NCBI RefSeq assembly: GCF_900103585.1
Contig: NZ_FNHV01000018.1
Coordinates: 62,001-126,000 of the forward strand
Direction: 5' to 3'
DNA length: 64,000 bases
Origin: Streptomyces sp. cf386
Lineage (GTDB): Bacteria; Actinomycetota; Actinomycetes; Streptomycetales; Streptomycetaceae
The translations under genes and the position numbers were made by a program. Position 1 is the stretch's first letter. Each line of letters opens with the position of its first letter. Below, piece by piece: positions 45,592 through 56,291 of this stretch. Under the pieces are notes generated by a model. That model had not been told where the DNA came from. It did not search any database and worked only from the letters and a program-made list of their open reading frames with translations.

Positions 45592-46670
45592 TGAGCATGA
45601 CCCAACAGGCTGCGCCGGCGGTGACCACACCGCCGGCCTCCGGCCCCGGCAAGGAAACCGACGGGCGGACCCGGCAACGGCCTCTGGCGCTGCGGCTGCT
45701 CGCCCGTCCCGAGGTGGGAGTCTTCCTCGGCGCCGTCGCCGTCTTCGTGTTCTTCCTCGTCGCGGCGCCGCCGGTGCGCGACGGCAGCTCGATGGCCAAC
45801 ATCCTGTACCAGTCGTCGACGATCGGGATCATGGCACTGCCGGTCGCGCTACTGATGATCGGCGGCGAGTTCGATCTCTCGGCCGGTGTAGCGGTGATCA
45901 CCTCGGCGCTCACCGCGAGCATGACCGCCTACCAGCTGAGCATGAACGTGTGGGTCGGCGTGATCGTCGCCCTCGCCGTGTCCCTCGCGGTCGGGCTGTT
46001 CAACGGCTGGATGCTGGTCAAGACCGGGCTGCCGAGCTTCCTGATCACCCTCGGCACCTTCCTGATCCTCCAGGGCGTGAACCTGGCGGTGACCAAGCTG
46101 GTCACCAGCAATGTCGCCACCGACGACATCAGCGACATGGACGGCTTCGAGCAGGCCAAGGCGATCTTCGCCTCGTCCTTCGACGTCGGCGGGGTCAACG
46201 TGAAGATCACGGTGGTGTGGTGGCTGGTGTTCGCGGCCATCGCCACCTGGATGCTGCTGCGCACCAAGTACGGCAACTGGATCTTCGCCGTCGGCGGCAA
46301 CCAGCAGTCCGCCCGCGCGGTCGGTGTGCCGGTCACCTTCACCAAGATCTCGCTGTTCATGCTGGTCGGCTTCGGCGCCTGGTTCGTCGGTATGCACCAG
46401 CTGTTCTCGTTCAACACCGTGCAGTCGGGCGAGGGCGTCGGCCAGGAGCTGATCTACATCGCCGCGGCGGTCATCGGCGGCTGTCTGCTCACCGGCGGCT
46501 ACGGCTCCGCCATCGGCCCGGTCTTCGGCGCCTTCATGTTCGGCATGGTGCAGCAGGGCATCGTCTACGCCGGCTGGAACCCGGACTGGTTCAAGGCGTT
46601 CCTCGGCGTGATGCTCCTCGGCGCCACGCTGATCAATCTGTGGGTCAGCCGCACGGCGACCAGGAGGTGA
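45591..46670 (+). CDS. sugar ABC importer permease (RbsC-like)
   Basis: The 359-residue membrane protein has about ten hydrophobic segments after a 35-residue hydrophilic start. LLMIGGEFDLSAGVAVITSA (about residue 85) is the hallmark of the RbsC permease family, with GNQQSARAVGVPV (about residue 238) as the ATPase-contact loop. It starts on the last base of the previous stop and is followed five bases later by the ATPase gene. Confidence 0.93.
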   Translation: MSMTQQAAPAVTTPPASGPGKETDGRTRQRPLALRLLARPEVGVFLGAVAVFVFFLVAAPPVRDGSSMANILYQSSTIGIMALPVALLMIGGEFDLSAGVAVITSALTASMTAYQLSMNVWVGVIVALAVSLAVGLFNGWMLVKTGLPSFLITLGTFLILQGVNLAVTKLVTSNVATDDISDMDGFEQAKAIFASSFDVGGVNVKITVVWWLVFAAIATWMLLRTKYGNWIFAVGGNQQSARAVGVPVTFTKISLFMLVGFGAWFVGMHQLFSFNTVQSGEGVGQELIYIAAAVIGGCLLTGGYGSAIGPVFGAFMFGMVQQGIVYAGWNPDWFKAFLGVMLLGATLINLWVSRTATRR

Positions 46671-46675
46671 CCGAC

Positions 46676-47590
46676 ATGACGACCACCCAAGGAACCGGCA
46701 CCCACGGCGCCGTTCTCCAGGACACCGCGTCCCAGGACGGCAGCACCGTCGTCGAACTGCGCAACGCGGGCAAGGCGTACGGCAACATCCGCGCCCTGCA
46801 CGGCGTGAGCCTCGCCGTCCATCCCGGCAAGGTGACCTGCGTGCTCGGCGACAACGGCGCCGGCAAGTCGACGTTGATCAAAATCATTTCGGGGTTGCAC
46901 CAGCACACCGAGGGCGAGTTCCTCGTCGACGGCCTGCCTGTTCGCTTCTCCACCCCGCGTGAGGCGCTCGACGCCGGTATCGCCACCGTCTACCAGGACC
47001 TGGCGACCGTGCCGCTGATGCCGGTGTGGCGGAACTTCTTCCTCGGCTCCGAGATGACCAAGGGCCCCTGGCCCATCCGCCGTCTCGACATCGAGAAGAT
47101 GAAGAAGACCGCCGACCAGGAACTGCGCAACATGGGCATCGTCCTCGATGACATGGAGCAGCCGATCGGCACGCTGTCGGGCGGCCAGCGCCAGTGCGTG
47201 GCGATCGCCCGCGCCGTCTACTTCGGCGCCCGCGTCCTCATCCTCGACGAGCCCACAGCCGCACTCGGCGTCAAGCAGTCCGGCGTGGTGCTGAAGTACA
47301 TCGCCGCCGCCCGCGAGAAGGGCCTCGGCGTCATCTTCATCACCCACAACCCCCACCACGCCTACATGGTCGGCGACCACTTCAGCGTCCTACGGCTCGG
47401 CACCCTCGAACTCTCCGCCGCCCGCAGCGAGGTCAGCCTCGAGGAACTCACCAACCACATGGCCGGCGGCACCGAACTCGCAGCCCTCAAACACGAGTTG
47501 GCTCAAGTGCGCGGCGTGGACGTCGAGGAACTCCCGGAAGAGGAAGACCTCACCGCCCCCGTCGCGAAAGCGCCCGACGGCTCGGCCTGA
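46676..47590 (+). CDS. sugar ABC importer ATPase with a single nucleotide-binding domain
   Basis: The 304-residue protein has one complete ABC domain: Walker A GDNGAGKSTLIK (about residue 59), signature LSGGQRQCVAIAR (about 166), Walker B VLILDEPTAALG (about 185) and switch region ITHNPHHAYMVGDHF. Ribose-type importers usually use a 500-residue protein with two domains; here only one is present and the tail (about 255-304) is acidic. It must act as a homodimer or with another ATPase. Gly replaces Arg in the Q-loop-side helix of no known residue, so function looks intact. It is the third gene of the importer operon. Confidence 0.9.
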   Translation: MTTTQGTGTHGAVLQDTASQDGSTVVELRNAGKAYGNIRALHGVSLAVHPGKVTCVLGDNGAGKSTLIKIISGLHQHTEGEFLVDGLPVRFSTPREALDAGIATVYQDLATVPLMPVWRNFFLGSEMTKGPWPIRRLDIEKMKKTADQELRNMGIVLDDMEQPIGTLSGGQRQCVAIARAVYFGARVLILDEPTAALGVKQSGVVLKYIAAAREKGLGVIFITHNPHHAYMVGDHFSVLRLGTLELSAARSEVSLEELTNHMAGGTELAALKHELAQVRGVDVEELPEEEDLTAPVAKAPDGSA

Positions 47591-47638
47591 CACCAGCCCA
47601 CGATCCACCCTCTCCTACTGACCCGAAGGCATTCCCTC

Positions 47639-48490
47639 ATGAAGATCGCCCTCGACCCGTACATGATCCGCAACGTGCCGTTGCTCGAACTCCCGGCCGT
47701 GGTGGCCGAGTTGGGCTACGAGTGGATCGAGCTCTCCCCCCGGGAGGACTTCATCCCCTTCTTCCGGCACCCGCGCGTCGACGACGCCACCGTACGGAAG
47801 TTCCGCAAGGCCCTGGACTCGGCCGGTGTCGGCATCTCCTCCCTGCTGCCGCTGTTCCGCTGGTCCGGCCCGGACGAGGACGCCCGCCAGGCCGCCGTCC
47901 GCTACTGGAAGCGGTCCATCCAGATCGCGGCCGACCTCGGCGTGGACAGCATGATCTCCGAGTTCAACGGCCGCCCCGAGGACGCGGAACGCAGCGAGGC
48001 GCAGTTCTGGAAGTCGCTGGACGAGCTGCTCCCGGTCTTCGAGCGCGAGGGCATCAAGCTCACGCTGGAGCCCCACCCGGACGACTTCATCGAGAACGGG
48101 TACGACGCGATCAACCTGATCCGGGGCATCAACCACCCCAACGTCACCTTCCTCTACTGCGCGCCGCACACCTTCCACATCGGCAACGACGCCCCCGGCA
48201 TCATCAAGTACGCGGGCGACCTCCTCACCCACGTGCACCTCGCGGACGCCTTCGACCACACCGCGTCGTCCGGCCTGCGGTACATCCTCAACCCGCCCGG
48301 CACGACGGCGAGGGTCCACCAGCACCTGGACATCGGCCAGGGCGAGGTCGACTTCGACGAGCTCTTCCGCGAACTGCGCGCGAACGGCTTCGACGGGACC
48401 CTCACCGCCTGCGTCTTCGCCTGGGAGGAGCGGGCCAAGGAGTCGTCCCTCTTCATGCGCGAGAAGATCGCCGAGCACCTGGCCAAGTAA
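47639..48490 (+). CDS. TIM-barrel sugar phosphate isomerase/epimerase (IolH-like)
   Basis: The 283-residue protein is a xylose-isomerase-like TIM barrel. It begins MKIALDPYMIRNVPLLELP, with YEWIELSPREDF (residues about 28-39), metal-type residues in LTLEPHPDDF (about residue 141) and HVHLADAFDH (about 199), and GEVDFDELFRELRANGF. It resembles IolH-type proteins of inositol clusters, whose reaction is uncertain, and could alternatively do the IolE dehydration. It follows the importer genes by 48 bases and ends the first operon. Confidence 0.75.
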   Translation: MKIALDPYMIRNVPLLELPAVVAELGYEWIELSPREDFIPFFRHPRVDDATVRKFRKALDSAGVGISSLLPLFRWSGPDEDARQAAVRYWKRSIQIAADLGVDSMISEFNGRPEDAERSEAQFWKSLDELLPVFEREGIKLTLEPHPDDFIENGYDAINLIRGINHPNVTFLYCAPHTFHIGNDAPGIIKYAGDLLTHVHLADAFDHTASSGLRYILNPPGTTARVHQHLDIGQGEVDFDELFRELRANGFDGTLTACVFAWEERAKESSLFMREKIAEHLAK

Positions 48491-48513
48491 GGCCAAGCAA
48501 TCCGGACAACCTA

Positions 48514-48543
48514 TTGACATGACATTTAAGCGCAAGGCATCGT
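48514..48543 (+). promoter_or_regulatory. iolC promoter
   Basis: TTGACA (48514-48519) and CATCGT (48538-48543) are 18 bases apart. The operator starts 13 bases after the -10 element, in the same relative place as in the importer promoter. Confidence 0.55.
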
Positions 48544-48555
48544 ACCAACGAGCTT

Positions 48556-48569
48556 TTAAAGCGCTTTAA
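48556..48569. promoter_or_regulatory. LacI-type operator TTAAAGCGCTTTAA (copy 2)
   Basis: This palindrome is identical to the one at 44304-44317. It lies 23 bases before the iolC start. A half-site-like TTAAGCGC at 48525-48532 lies upstream. Confidence 0.8.
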
Positions 48570-48591
48570 GTCACGAAGGGAAACCAGTCAG

Positions 48592-49575
48592 ATGCCGTTC
48601 GAAGTGCTGACCATCGGCCGTGTGGGAGTGGACGTGTATCCGCTCCAGACCGGCGTCGGGCTGGCCGAGGTCACCTCGTTCGGCAAGTACCTGGGCGGCA
48701 GCCCGACGAACGTCGCCGTCGCTGCCGCCCGGTACGGGCACTCCGCCGCCGTGATCACCAAGACGGGCCGCGATCCGTTCGGGGACTTCGTCCGCACGGC
48801 CCTGGAGGGCTACGGCGTCGACCCTCGCTTCGTCGGTACGTCGGACATCGCGCCGACGCCGGTGACGTTCTGCGAGATCTTCCCGCCGGACGACTTCCCG
48901 CTGTACTTCTACCGGCTGCCGAAGGCTCCCGACCTGGACATCCGGGCGGAGGAGCTGGACCTGGGCGCGGTGCGCGGCGCGTCGATCTTCTGGGTGACCG
49001 GCACGGGCCTGAGCGAGGAGCCGAGCCGTTCGGCCACCCTCGCGGCGCTGGCCCACCGGGCGAAGGCGAGCCCGACGGTCTTCGACCTGGACTGGCGGCC
49101 GATGTTCTGGACCGACCCGTCCGAGGCGCGTGCCTACTACGCCGAGGCCCTGCGGCACACCACCGTGGCGGTCGGCAACCTCGACGAGTGCGAGGTCGCC
49201 ACCGGTGAGCGCGAGCCGTACGCCGCCGCGAAGGCGCTGCTCGCGGCCGGAGTGGAGCTGGCGGTGGTGAAGCAGGGCCCGAAGGGTGTCTTGGCCATGG
49301 ACAGGGACGGCTCGGCCGCCGAGATTCCGCCGGTTCCGGTGGACGTCGTGAACGGGCTCGGTGCCGGTGACGCCTTCGGCGGGGCGCTGTGCCACGGGCT
49401 GCTGTCCGGCTGGGACACCCGCCGCACGGTGTCCTTCGCGAACGCCGCCGGGGCCATCGTCGCGGGCCGGCTGTCGTGCTCCGACGCGATGCCGACCGAG
49501 ATCGAGGTCGACGCCAAGCTCCGCGAGGCAGGCGCCTCCTCCCCCGCCGCAGTCTCCACCGATCGAAAGGCGTGA
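48592..49575 (+). CDS. iolC: 5-dehydro-2-deoxygluconokinase
   Basis: The 327-residue PfkB-family sugar kinase begins VLTIGRVGVDVYPL (residues 5-18) with GKYLGGSPTNVAVAAARYG (about residue 36) as the N-terminal PfkB signature. NGLGAGDAFGGALCHG (about residue 252) is the second signature, with the catalytic aspartate. IolC phosphorylates the ring-opened product of inositol breakdown to the 6-phosphate. It heads the catabolic operon. The tail after about residue 305 is low-complexity Ala/Ser. Confidence 0.92.
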   Translation: MPFEVLTIGRVGVDVYPLQTGVGLAEVTSFGKYLGGSPTNVAVAAARYGHSAAVITKTGRDPFGDFVRTALEGYGVDPRFVGTSDIAPTPVTFCEIFPPDDFPLYFYRLPKAPDLDIRAEELDLGAVRGASIFWVTGTGLSEEPSRSATLAALAHRAKASPTVFDLDWRPMFWTDPSEARAYYAEALRHTTVAVGNLDECEVATGEREPYAAAKALLAAGVELAVVKQGPKGVLAMDRDGSAAEIPPVPVDVVNGLGAGDAFGGALCHGLLSGWDTRRTVSFANAAGAIVAGRLSCSDAMPTEIEVDAKLREAGASSPAAVSTDRKA

Positions 49576-49579
49576 CGAC

Positions 49580-50452
49580 GTGCCCTCCACCAATGTGAGC
49601 CGGATCGTGGACGCCCGGGTCAACGACCCCGGCGCGATCGCGGCCGCCGCCACACGGCGCGTCCAGGCCGGCTCGCTGCTCGGCGAGCACGGCAAGGCGA
49701 TGATCATCGCCGCCGACCACCCCGCGCGCGGCGCGAACGGCGTGGGCGCCGACCCCAACGCCATGGCCGACCGCTTCGAGCTGCTGGACCGTCTGTGCAT
49801 CGCGCTGGAGCGGCCGGGGGTGACGGGTGTGCTGGGCACGGCGGACATCCTGGAGGACCTGCTGCTGCTCGGTGTCCTGGACGGCAAGAGTGTCTTCGGC
49901 TCCATGAACCGGGCGGGTCTTGCCGGTTCGGTCTTCGAGATCGACGACCGGTTCACCGGCTACGACGCCGCCACGATCGCCGCGATGGGCTTCGACGGCG
50001 GCAAGATGCTCACCCGTATCGCCCTGGGCGACCCGGCGACGCCGTCCGTGCTGGAGAACACCGCCCACGCCGTGGACGAGCTGAATGACCGTCAACTCAT
50101 CGCGATGGTCGAGCCGTTCCTCTCCGCGTGGCAGGACGGCAAGATCCGCAACGACCTGTCCACCGACGCCGTCATCAAGTCCATCACCATCGCCTCCGGG
50201 CTGGGCCGACGCACCGCCTACACCTGGCTCAAGCTCCCGGTCGTCGATGACATGGAGCGCGTCCTGGCCTCCTCCACACTGCCCGCGCTGCTGCTGGGCG
50301 GCGAGGTCAAGGACGCCGACGCGGCCTTCGCGTCCTGGGGCAAGGCACTCAAGCAGCCCACCGCGCAGGGCCTGGTCGTCGGCCGGTCGCTGCTCTACCC
50401 CTCCAGCGGCGACGTCGCCGGTGCCGTGGACCGGGCGGTGAGCCTGCTGTGA
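49580..50452 (+). CDS. Cgl0159-type TIM-barrel protein, probable 6-phospho-5-dehydro-2-deoxygluconate aldolase
   Basis: The 290-residue protein is a (beta/alpha)8 protein of the type found next to iolC in actinobacteria. IIAADHPARGANGVG (about residues 37-51), MVEPFLSAWQDGKIRN (about residue 172) and TWLKLPVVDDM with a possible Schiff-base lysine (about residue 217) resemble class I aldolases. No IolJ-like aldolase occurs in the window, so this protein is the best candidate to split the phosphorylated intermediate to dihydroxyacetone phosphate and malonate semialdehyde. GTG 49580 is used; its stop overlaps the iolB GTG. Confidence 0.65.
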   Translation: MPSTNVSRIVDARVNDPGAIAAAATRRVQAGSLLGEHGKAMIIAADHPARGANGVGADPNAMADRFELLDRLCIALERPGVTGVLGTADILEDLLLLGVLDGKSVFGSMNRAGLAGSVFEIDDRFTGYDAATIAAMGFDGGKMLTRIALGDPATPSVLENTAHAVDELNDRQLIAMVEPFLSAWQDGKIRNDLSTDAVIKSITIASGLGRRTAYTWLKLPVVDDMERVLASSTLPALLLGGEVKDADAAFASWGKALKQPTAQGLVVGRSLLYPSSGDVAGAVDRAVSLL

Positions 50453-51345
50453 ACGAGACCAGCAAGTACCACCTCCCCGCGGGGAGTACGGCCGATGGCC
50501 CCTACGACCTCCTGGTCACGCCCGAGTCGGCGGGCTGGGGATACTCCGGGCTCAGGATCCTGACCCTGCAGCCCGGTGAGGCGCACGCCCTGTCCACCGG
50601 AGATTCCGAGTTCCTGGTCCTGCCGCTGACGGGCTCCTGCACCGTCACCACGGACGGCAGGGCCTTCGAACTCGCCGGCCGGACAGGCGTGTTCGCCTCG
50701 ACCACCGACTTCGCGTACCTCCCCCGCGAGTCGGAAGCACTGATCAGCAGCGCATCCGGTGGGAGGTTCGCGCTGCCCTCCGCCCGTGCCGAGCAGGGAG
50801 GTCAACCGGCTCGGTACGGGCGCAAGGAGGATGTCCCCGTCGAGCTGCGCGGGGCGGGGGCGTGCTCCCGGCAGGTCAACAACTACTGCCTGCCAGGGAC
50901 GTTCAAGGCCGAACAGCTGCTGGTGTGCGAGGTGTTGACGCCGGGCGGCAACTGGTCGTCGTATCCGCCGCACAAGCACGACGAGGCCCGCACCGACGAG
51001 AACGGCAACCCGGTCGAGTCCGAGCTGGAGGAGATCTACTACTTCGAGGTCTCCGGCGGCGAGAACGCCTTCGGCTACCAGCGGGTCTACGGCACGGAAG
51101 ACCGGCCGATCGACGTGCTCGCCGAGATCCGCTCCGGCGACACCGTTCTCATCCCGCACGGCTGGCACGGCCCCTCCATCGCCGCGCCCGGCTACGACCT
51201 GTACTACCTCAACGTCATGGCGGGCCCGGGCCAGGACCGCGCCTGGCTGATCTGCGACGACCCCGCCCACGGCTGGGTCCGCGCCACCTGGGACGCCCAG
51301 GACGTCGACGACCGGCTTCCCTTCGAAGGACATGACCAGCGATGA
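50449..51345 (+). CDS. iolB: 5-deoxy-glucuronate isomerase
   Basis: The 298-residue protein is a double cupin. Metal-ligand histidines are clear in SYPPHKHDEA (about residues 171-180), with a further glutamate in LEEIYYFEV and a histidine in LIPHGWHGP (about residue 240), the standard IolB active site. It converts 5-deoxyglucuronic acid to 5-dehydro-2-deoxygluconic acid. Start and stop overlap the neighbouring genes (GTGA and ATGA). Confidence 0.94.
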   Translation: MNETSKYHLPAGSTADGPYDLLVTPESAGWGYSGLRILTLQPGEAHALSTGDSEFLVLPLTGSCTVTTDGRAFELAGRTGVFASTTDFAYLPRESEALISSASGGRFALPSARAEQGGQPARYGRKEDVPVELRGAGACSRQVNNYCLPGTFKAEQLLVCEVLTPGGNWSSYPPHKHDEARTDENGNPVESELEEIYYFEVSGGENAFGYQRVYGTEDRPIDVLAEIRSGDTVLIPHGWHGPSIAAPGYDLYYLNVMAGPGQDRAWLICDDPAHGWVRATWDAQDVDDRLPFEGHDQR

Positions 51346-53225
51346 ACACCGTCCGACTGACCACCGCTCAGGCCCTGGTGCGCTTCCTGGCCAACCAGTA
51401 CAGCGAGCGCGACGGCCAGGAGCAGCGACTGATCCCCGGTGTCTGGGGCATCTTCGGGCACGGCAACGTGGCCGGGATCGGGCAGGCGCTGCTGCAGGCG
51501 GCGATCACGCGCGAGGCCGATCTGCCGTACTACCTCGCCCGCAACGAGCAGGGCATGGTGCACGCCTCGGTGGCGTACGCGAAGATGCGGGACCGGCTGG
51601 CCACCTTCGCCTGCACCGCCTCCACCGGCCCCGGCTCCACCAACATGATCACCGGCGCGGCGCTGGCGACCACCAACCGCATCCCGGTGCTGCTCCTGCC
51701 GTCCGACATGTTCGCCACCCGCGCTGCCGACCCGGTGCTGCAGCAACTGGAGGACACCCGGGGCGGGGACGTCACCGTCAACGACGCCTTCCGCGCCGTA
51801 TCCAAGTACTTCGACCGCATCCAGCGGCCCGAGCAGCTGATCCCGGCCGCGCTGGCGGCGATGCGGGTGCTCACCGACCCGGTCGAGACCGGCGCCGTCA
51901 CCCTCGCACTCCCCCAGGACGTGCAGGCCGAGGCCTACGACTGGCCGGTCGACTTCTTCCGGCGCCGGGTCTGGCATGTGGGCCGCCCGGTGCCGGAACC
52001 GGCCGCTGTGGAGCGGGCCGCCGCACTGCTGCGGAACGCGAAGAAGCCGCTGATCGTGGCCGGTGGCGGGGTCGTGTACTCCGGTGCCGAGACCGCGCTG
52101 CGCGCGTTCGCCGAGGCCACCGGCATCCCGGTCGCGGACACCCACGCCGGCAAGGGCGCGGTGCCGTGGGACCACCCCTACGCGGTCGGCGGCATCGGTT
52201 CGACGGGGGCGTACGCGGCCAACGAGCTGGCCCGCGAGGCCGACCTCGTCCTCGGCATCGGCACCCGGTACTCCGACTTCACCACCGCCAGCCACACCGT
52301 GTTCGGCAACCCGGACGTCACCTTCGTCAACCTCAACGTCGCCCGCCTGGACGCCGTCAAGCACTCCGCCGAGCCGCTGGTCGCCGACGCACGACTCGGC
52401 ATCCAAGCCCTCGCGGGCGCGCTGTCGGAGTGGGAGGTCGCGCCCGAATATCGCTCGCACACCCGCCACCTCATCGCCCGCACACGGGAAATCGAGCAGG
52501 AGTGCTTCGCCCCGGACCGCAACACCGGCGACCTCCCCGCCCAGACCCAGGTCCTCGGCGCCCTCAACGACGTCCTCGACGACCGTGCCGTCGTCATCAA
52601 CGCCGCCGGATCCATGCCCGGTGACCTGCAGCAACTGTGGCGGGCGCGGGATCCGAAGGCCTACCACGTCGAGTACGCCTACTCCTGCATGGGCTACGAG
52701 GTCGCCGCCGGCGTCGGCGCCAAGATGGCCGACCCCTCCCGCGAGGTCGTCGTCCTCGTCGGCGACGGCTCGTACCTGATGATGGCCCAGGAGATCGTGA
52801 CCATGGTCTCCGAGGGCCTGAAGGTCATCATCGTCCTCGTCCAGAACCACGGATTCGCGTCGATCGGCGCGCTGTCGGAGTCCCTCGGCTCGCAGCGCTT
52901 CGGCACCAAGTACCGCTTCCGTGACGGCGGTTCGGGCCAGCTCGACGGCGACGTCCTCCCCGTCGACCTCGCCGCCAACGCCTCCTCGCTGGGCGCGGAC
53001 GTCCTGCACGCCACCTCCGTCGACGAGTTCCGTGCCGTGATGGAGAAGGCGAAGGCCGCGACCCGCACCACCGTCGTGCACGTCGAGACCGACCTCTACG
53101 GCCCCAACCCGCCCGGCCACGGCTGGTGGGACGTCCCCGTCAGCCAGACCTCCGCCCTGGACTCCACCCGCGCCGCCTACGAGACCTACGCCGCGAACAA
53201 GCTCAACCAGCGGCACTACCTGTAA
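51342..53225 (+). CDS. iolD: 3D-(3,5/4)-trihydroxycyclohexane-1,2-dione hydrolase
   Basis: The 627-residue thiamine-diphosphate enzyme opens the inositol-derived ring. The N-terminal cofactor domain shows GVWGIFGHGNVAGIGQAL (residues 27-44), ARNEQGMVHASVAYAKM with the catalytic-type glutamate (about residue 67) and CTASTGPGSTNMITGAA (about 90). The C-terminal domain has the ThDP motif GDGSYLMMAQE (about residues 472-482) and a matching VQNHGFASIGALSES part. It belongs to the acetolactate-synthase family but is clearly the IolD branch by its neighbours. Confidence 0.95.
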   Translation: MNTVRLTTAQALVRFLANQYSERDGQEQRLIPGVWGIFGHGNVAGIGQALLQAAITREADLPYYLARNEQGMVHASVAYAKMRDRLATFACTASTGPGSTNMITGAALATTNRIPVLLLPSDMFATRAADPVLQQLEDTRGGDVTVNDAFRAVSKYFDRIQRPEQLIPAALAAMRVLTDPVETGAVTLALPQDVQAEAYDWPVDFFRRRVWHVGRPVPEPAAVERAAALLRNAKKPLIVAGGGVVYSGAETALRAFAEATGIPVADTHAGKGAVPWDHPYAVGGIGSTGAYAANELAREADLVLGIGTRYSDFTTASHTVFGNPDVTFVNLNVARLDAVKHSAEPLVADARLGIQALAGALSEWEVAPEYRSHTRHLIARTREIEQECFAPDRNTGDLPAQTQVLGALNDVLDDRAVVINAAGSMPGDLQQLWRARDPKAYHVEYAYSCMGYEVAAGVGAKMADPSREVVVLVGDGSYLMMAQEIVTMVSEGLKVIIVLVQNHGFASIGALSESLGSQRFGTKYRFRDGGSGQLDGDVLPVDLAANASSLGADVLHATSVDEFRAVMEKAKAATRTTVVHVETDLYGPNPPGHGWWDVPVSQTSALDSTRAAYETYAANKLNQRHYL

Positions 53226-53254
53226 GTCCCGTCCCCACAAAGGAAACCCGCACC

Positions 53255-54751
<1,497 letters not shown>

Positions 54752-54790
54752 GGTACACCCGTCCCCCACATCGACCGGTAGGAGGTGGCC

Positions 54791-56233
54791 ATGGACGTCA
54801 GGGACGACGCATCCCAGGCCCTCACACCAAGCAGTACCGTCAAGGACAACGCCTCGCCGGAGGTCTATCGGCGGCTGCGGCTCATCACCGTCATCGCCAC
54901 CTTCGGCGGGCTCCTCTTCGGCTACGACACCGGCGTCATCTCCGGTGCGCTGCCCTTCATGTCCCTCTCGCACGAGGAGGGCGGCCTCGGGCTCACCCCG
55001 CTGACCGAGGGGATCGTCGCGTCGTCGCTGGTGCTCGGCGCGGCCTTCGGGGCGCTGTACGGCGGGCGGCTGGCCGACCGGCATGGGCGCAGGCGGACGA
55101 TCCTCGGGCTCGCCGTGCTGTTCTTCGTCGGTGCGCTGGGCACCGCGCTGGCTCCGGGTCTCGAAGTGATGGTGCTGTTCCGGGTGCTGCTCGGGCTGGC
55201 CGTCGGCGGAGCGTCCGCGACGGTGCCGGTGTTCATCGCCGAGTTGGCCCCGGCGGAGCATCGCGGTCGTCTGGTGACGCAGAACGAGCTGATGATCGTG
55301 ACCGGGCAGTTGCTGGCGTACACCTCGAACGCGGTCATCGCCAGGACCGTGGGCGAGGGTGGTGTGTGGCGCTGGATGCTCGCGATCGCCACCGTCCCGG
55401 CCGTGGCTCTGTGGATCGGGATGCTGTTCGTGCCCGAGTCGCCCCGGTGGCTCGCCTCGCGCGGGCGGTTCGACGACGCGGCCCGCACGCTCGGCCGGAT
55501 CCGTGACGCGCGCGTCGTGGACGCGGAGTTCGCCGAGATCAAGCGCACCGTCGCAGCCGACGCCGATGAGCCGCGGGCCGGTTGGCAGGATCTGCGCACT
55601 CCATGGATACGGCGCATCGTGACCGTCGGGCTGGGGCTGGCCGTTCTGTCGCAGCTGACCGGCGTCAACTCGATCATGTACTTCGCGCCGACGATCCTGC
55701 TGGACACCGGCCTCGGCACCCAGGCGGCCCTGACGGCCACCATCGCCAACGGTGTCGTGGCGGTGCTCGCGGTGTCGACGGGCATGTGGCTGCTGGGCCG
55801 GTTCGGCCGACGTCCGATGCTGCTGACCGGGCAGGTCGGCGTCACGGTGTCGCTGGTGCTGATCGCGCTGTGCTTTCTGCTCCTGCCGGAGTCGACCGTG
55901 CGCAGCTATCTCGTGCTCGCGTCCATGCTGACGTTCCTGCTGTTCATGCAGGGCTGCATCGCGACGGTGTTCTGGCTGATGCTCTCGGAGATCTTCCCGC
56001 TGCGGCTGCGCGGCTTCGCGATGGGCATCGCCGTGTTCGGCACCTGGATGGCCAACTTCGTGGTCACGTTGGTGTTCCCGCCGCTGATCGACGCGGTCGG
56101 CGGGACCACGTTCCTGATCTTCGCCGCGGTCAACGTCGCGACGTTCTTCTTCTATCTCCGCACCATCCCCGAGACCAAGGGCCGCTCGATGGAAGCCATC
56201 GAGTCCCACTTCCGGCAGCAGTTCGCCGCCTGA
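54791..56233 (+). CDS. sugar/inositol MFS transporter (IolT-like)
   Basis: The 480-residue carrier of the sugar porter family has about 12 membrane segments. GGLLFGYDTGVISGALPFM (about residue 38) is the sugar-porter hallmark. GGRLADRHGRRRT lies in the 2-3 loop, PESPRWLASRGR before the central loop, QLTGVNSIMYFAPTIL in segment 7, and PETKGRS near the end. It would import inositol by proton symport in addition to the ABC system. TAGGAGG lies five bases before ATG 54791. Confidence 0.92.
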   Translation: MDVRDDASQALTPSSTVKDNASPEVYRRLRLITVIATFGGLLFGYDTGVISGALPFMSLSHEEGGLGLTPLTEGIVASSLVLGAAFGALYGGRLADRHGRRRTILGLAVLFFVGALGTALAPGLEVMVLFRVLLGLAVGGASATVPVFIAELAPAEHRGRLVTQNELMIVTGQLLAYTSNAVIARTVGEGGVWRWMLAIATVPAVALWIGMLFVPESPRWLASRGRFDDAARTLGRIRDARVVDAEFAEIKRTVAADADEPRAGWQDLRTPWIRRIVTVGLGLAVLSQLTGVNSIMYFAPTILLDTGLGTQAALTATIANGVVAVLAVSTGMWLLGRFGRRPMLLTGQVGVTVSLVLIALCFLLLPESTVRSYLVLASMLTFLLFMQGCIATVFWLMLSEIFPLRLRGFAMGIAVFGTWMANFVVTLVFPPLIDAVGGTTFLIFAAVNVATFFFYLRTIPETKGRSMEAIESHFRQQFAA

Positions 56234-56291
56234 GCACGCTTCCCTCCCTTTCCATAACCCCCCTCCTCTGAGACTTCTGAAAGGCACCGCC

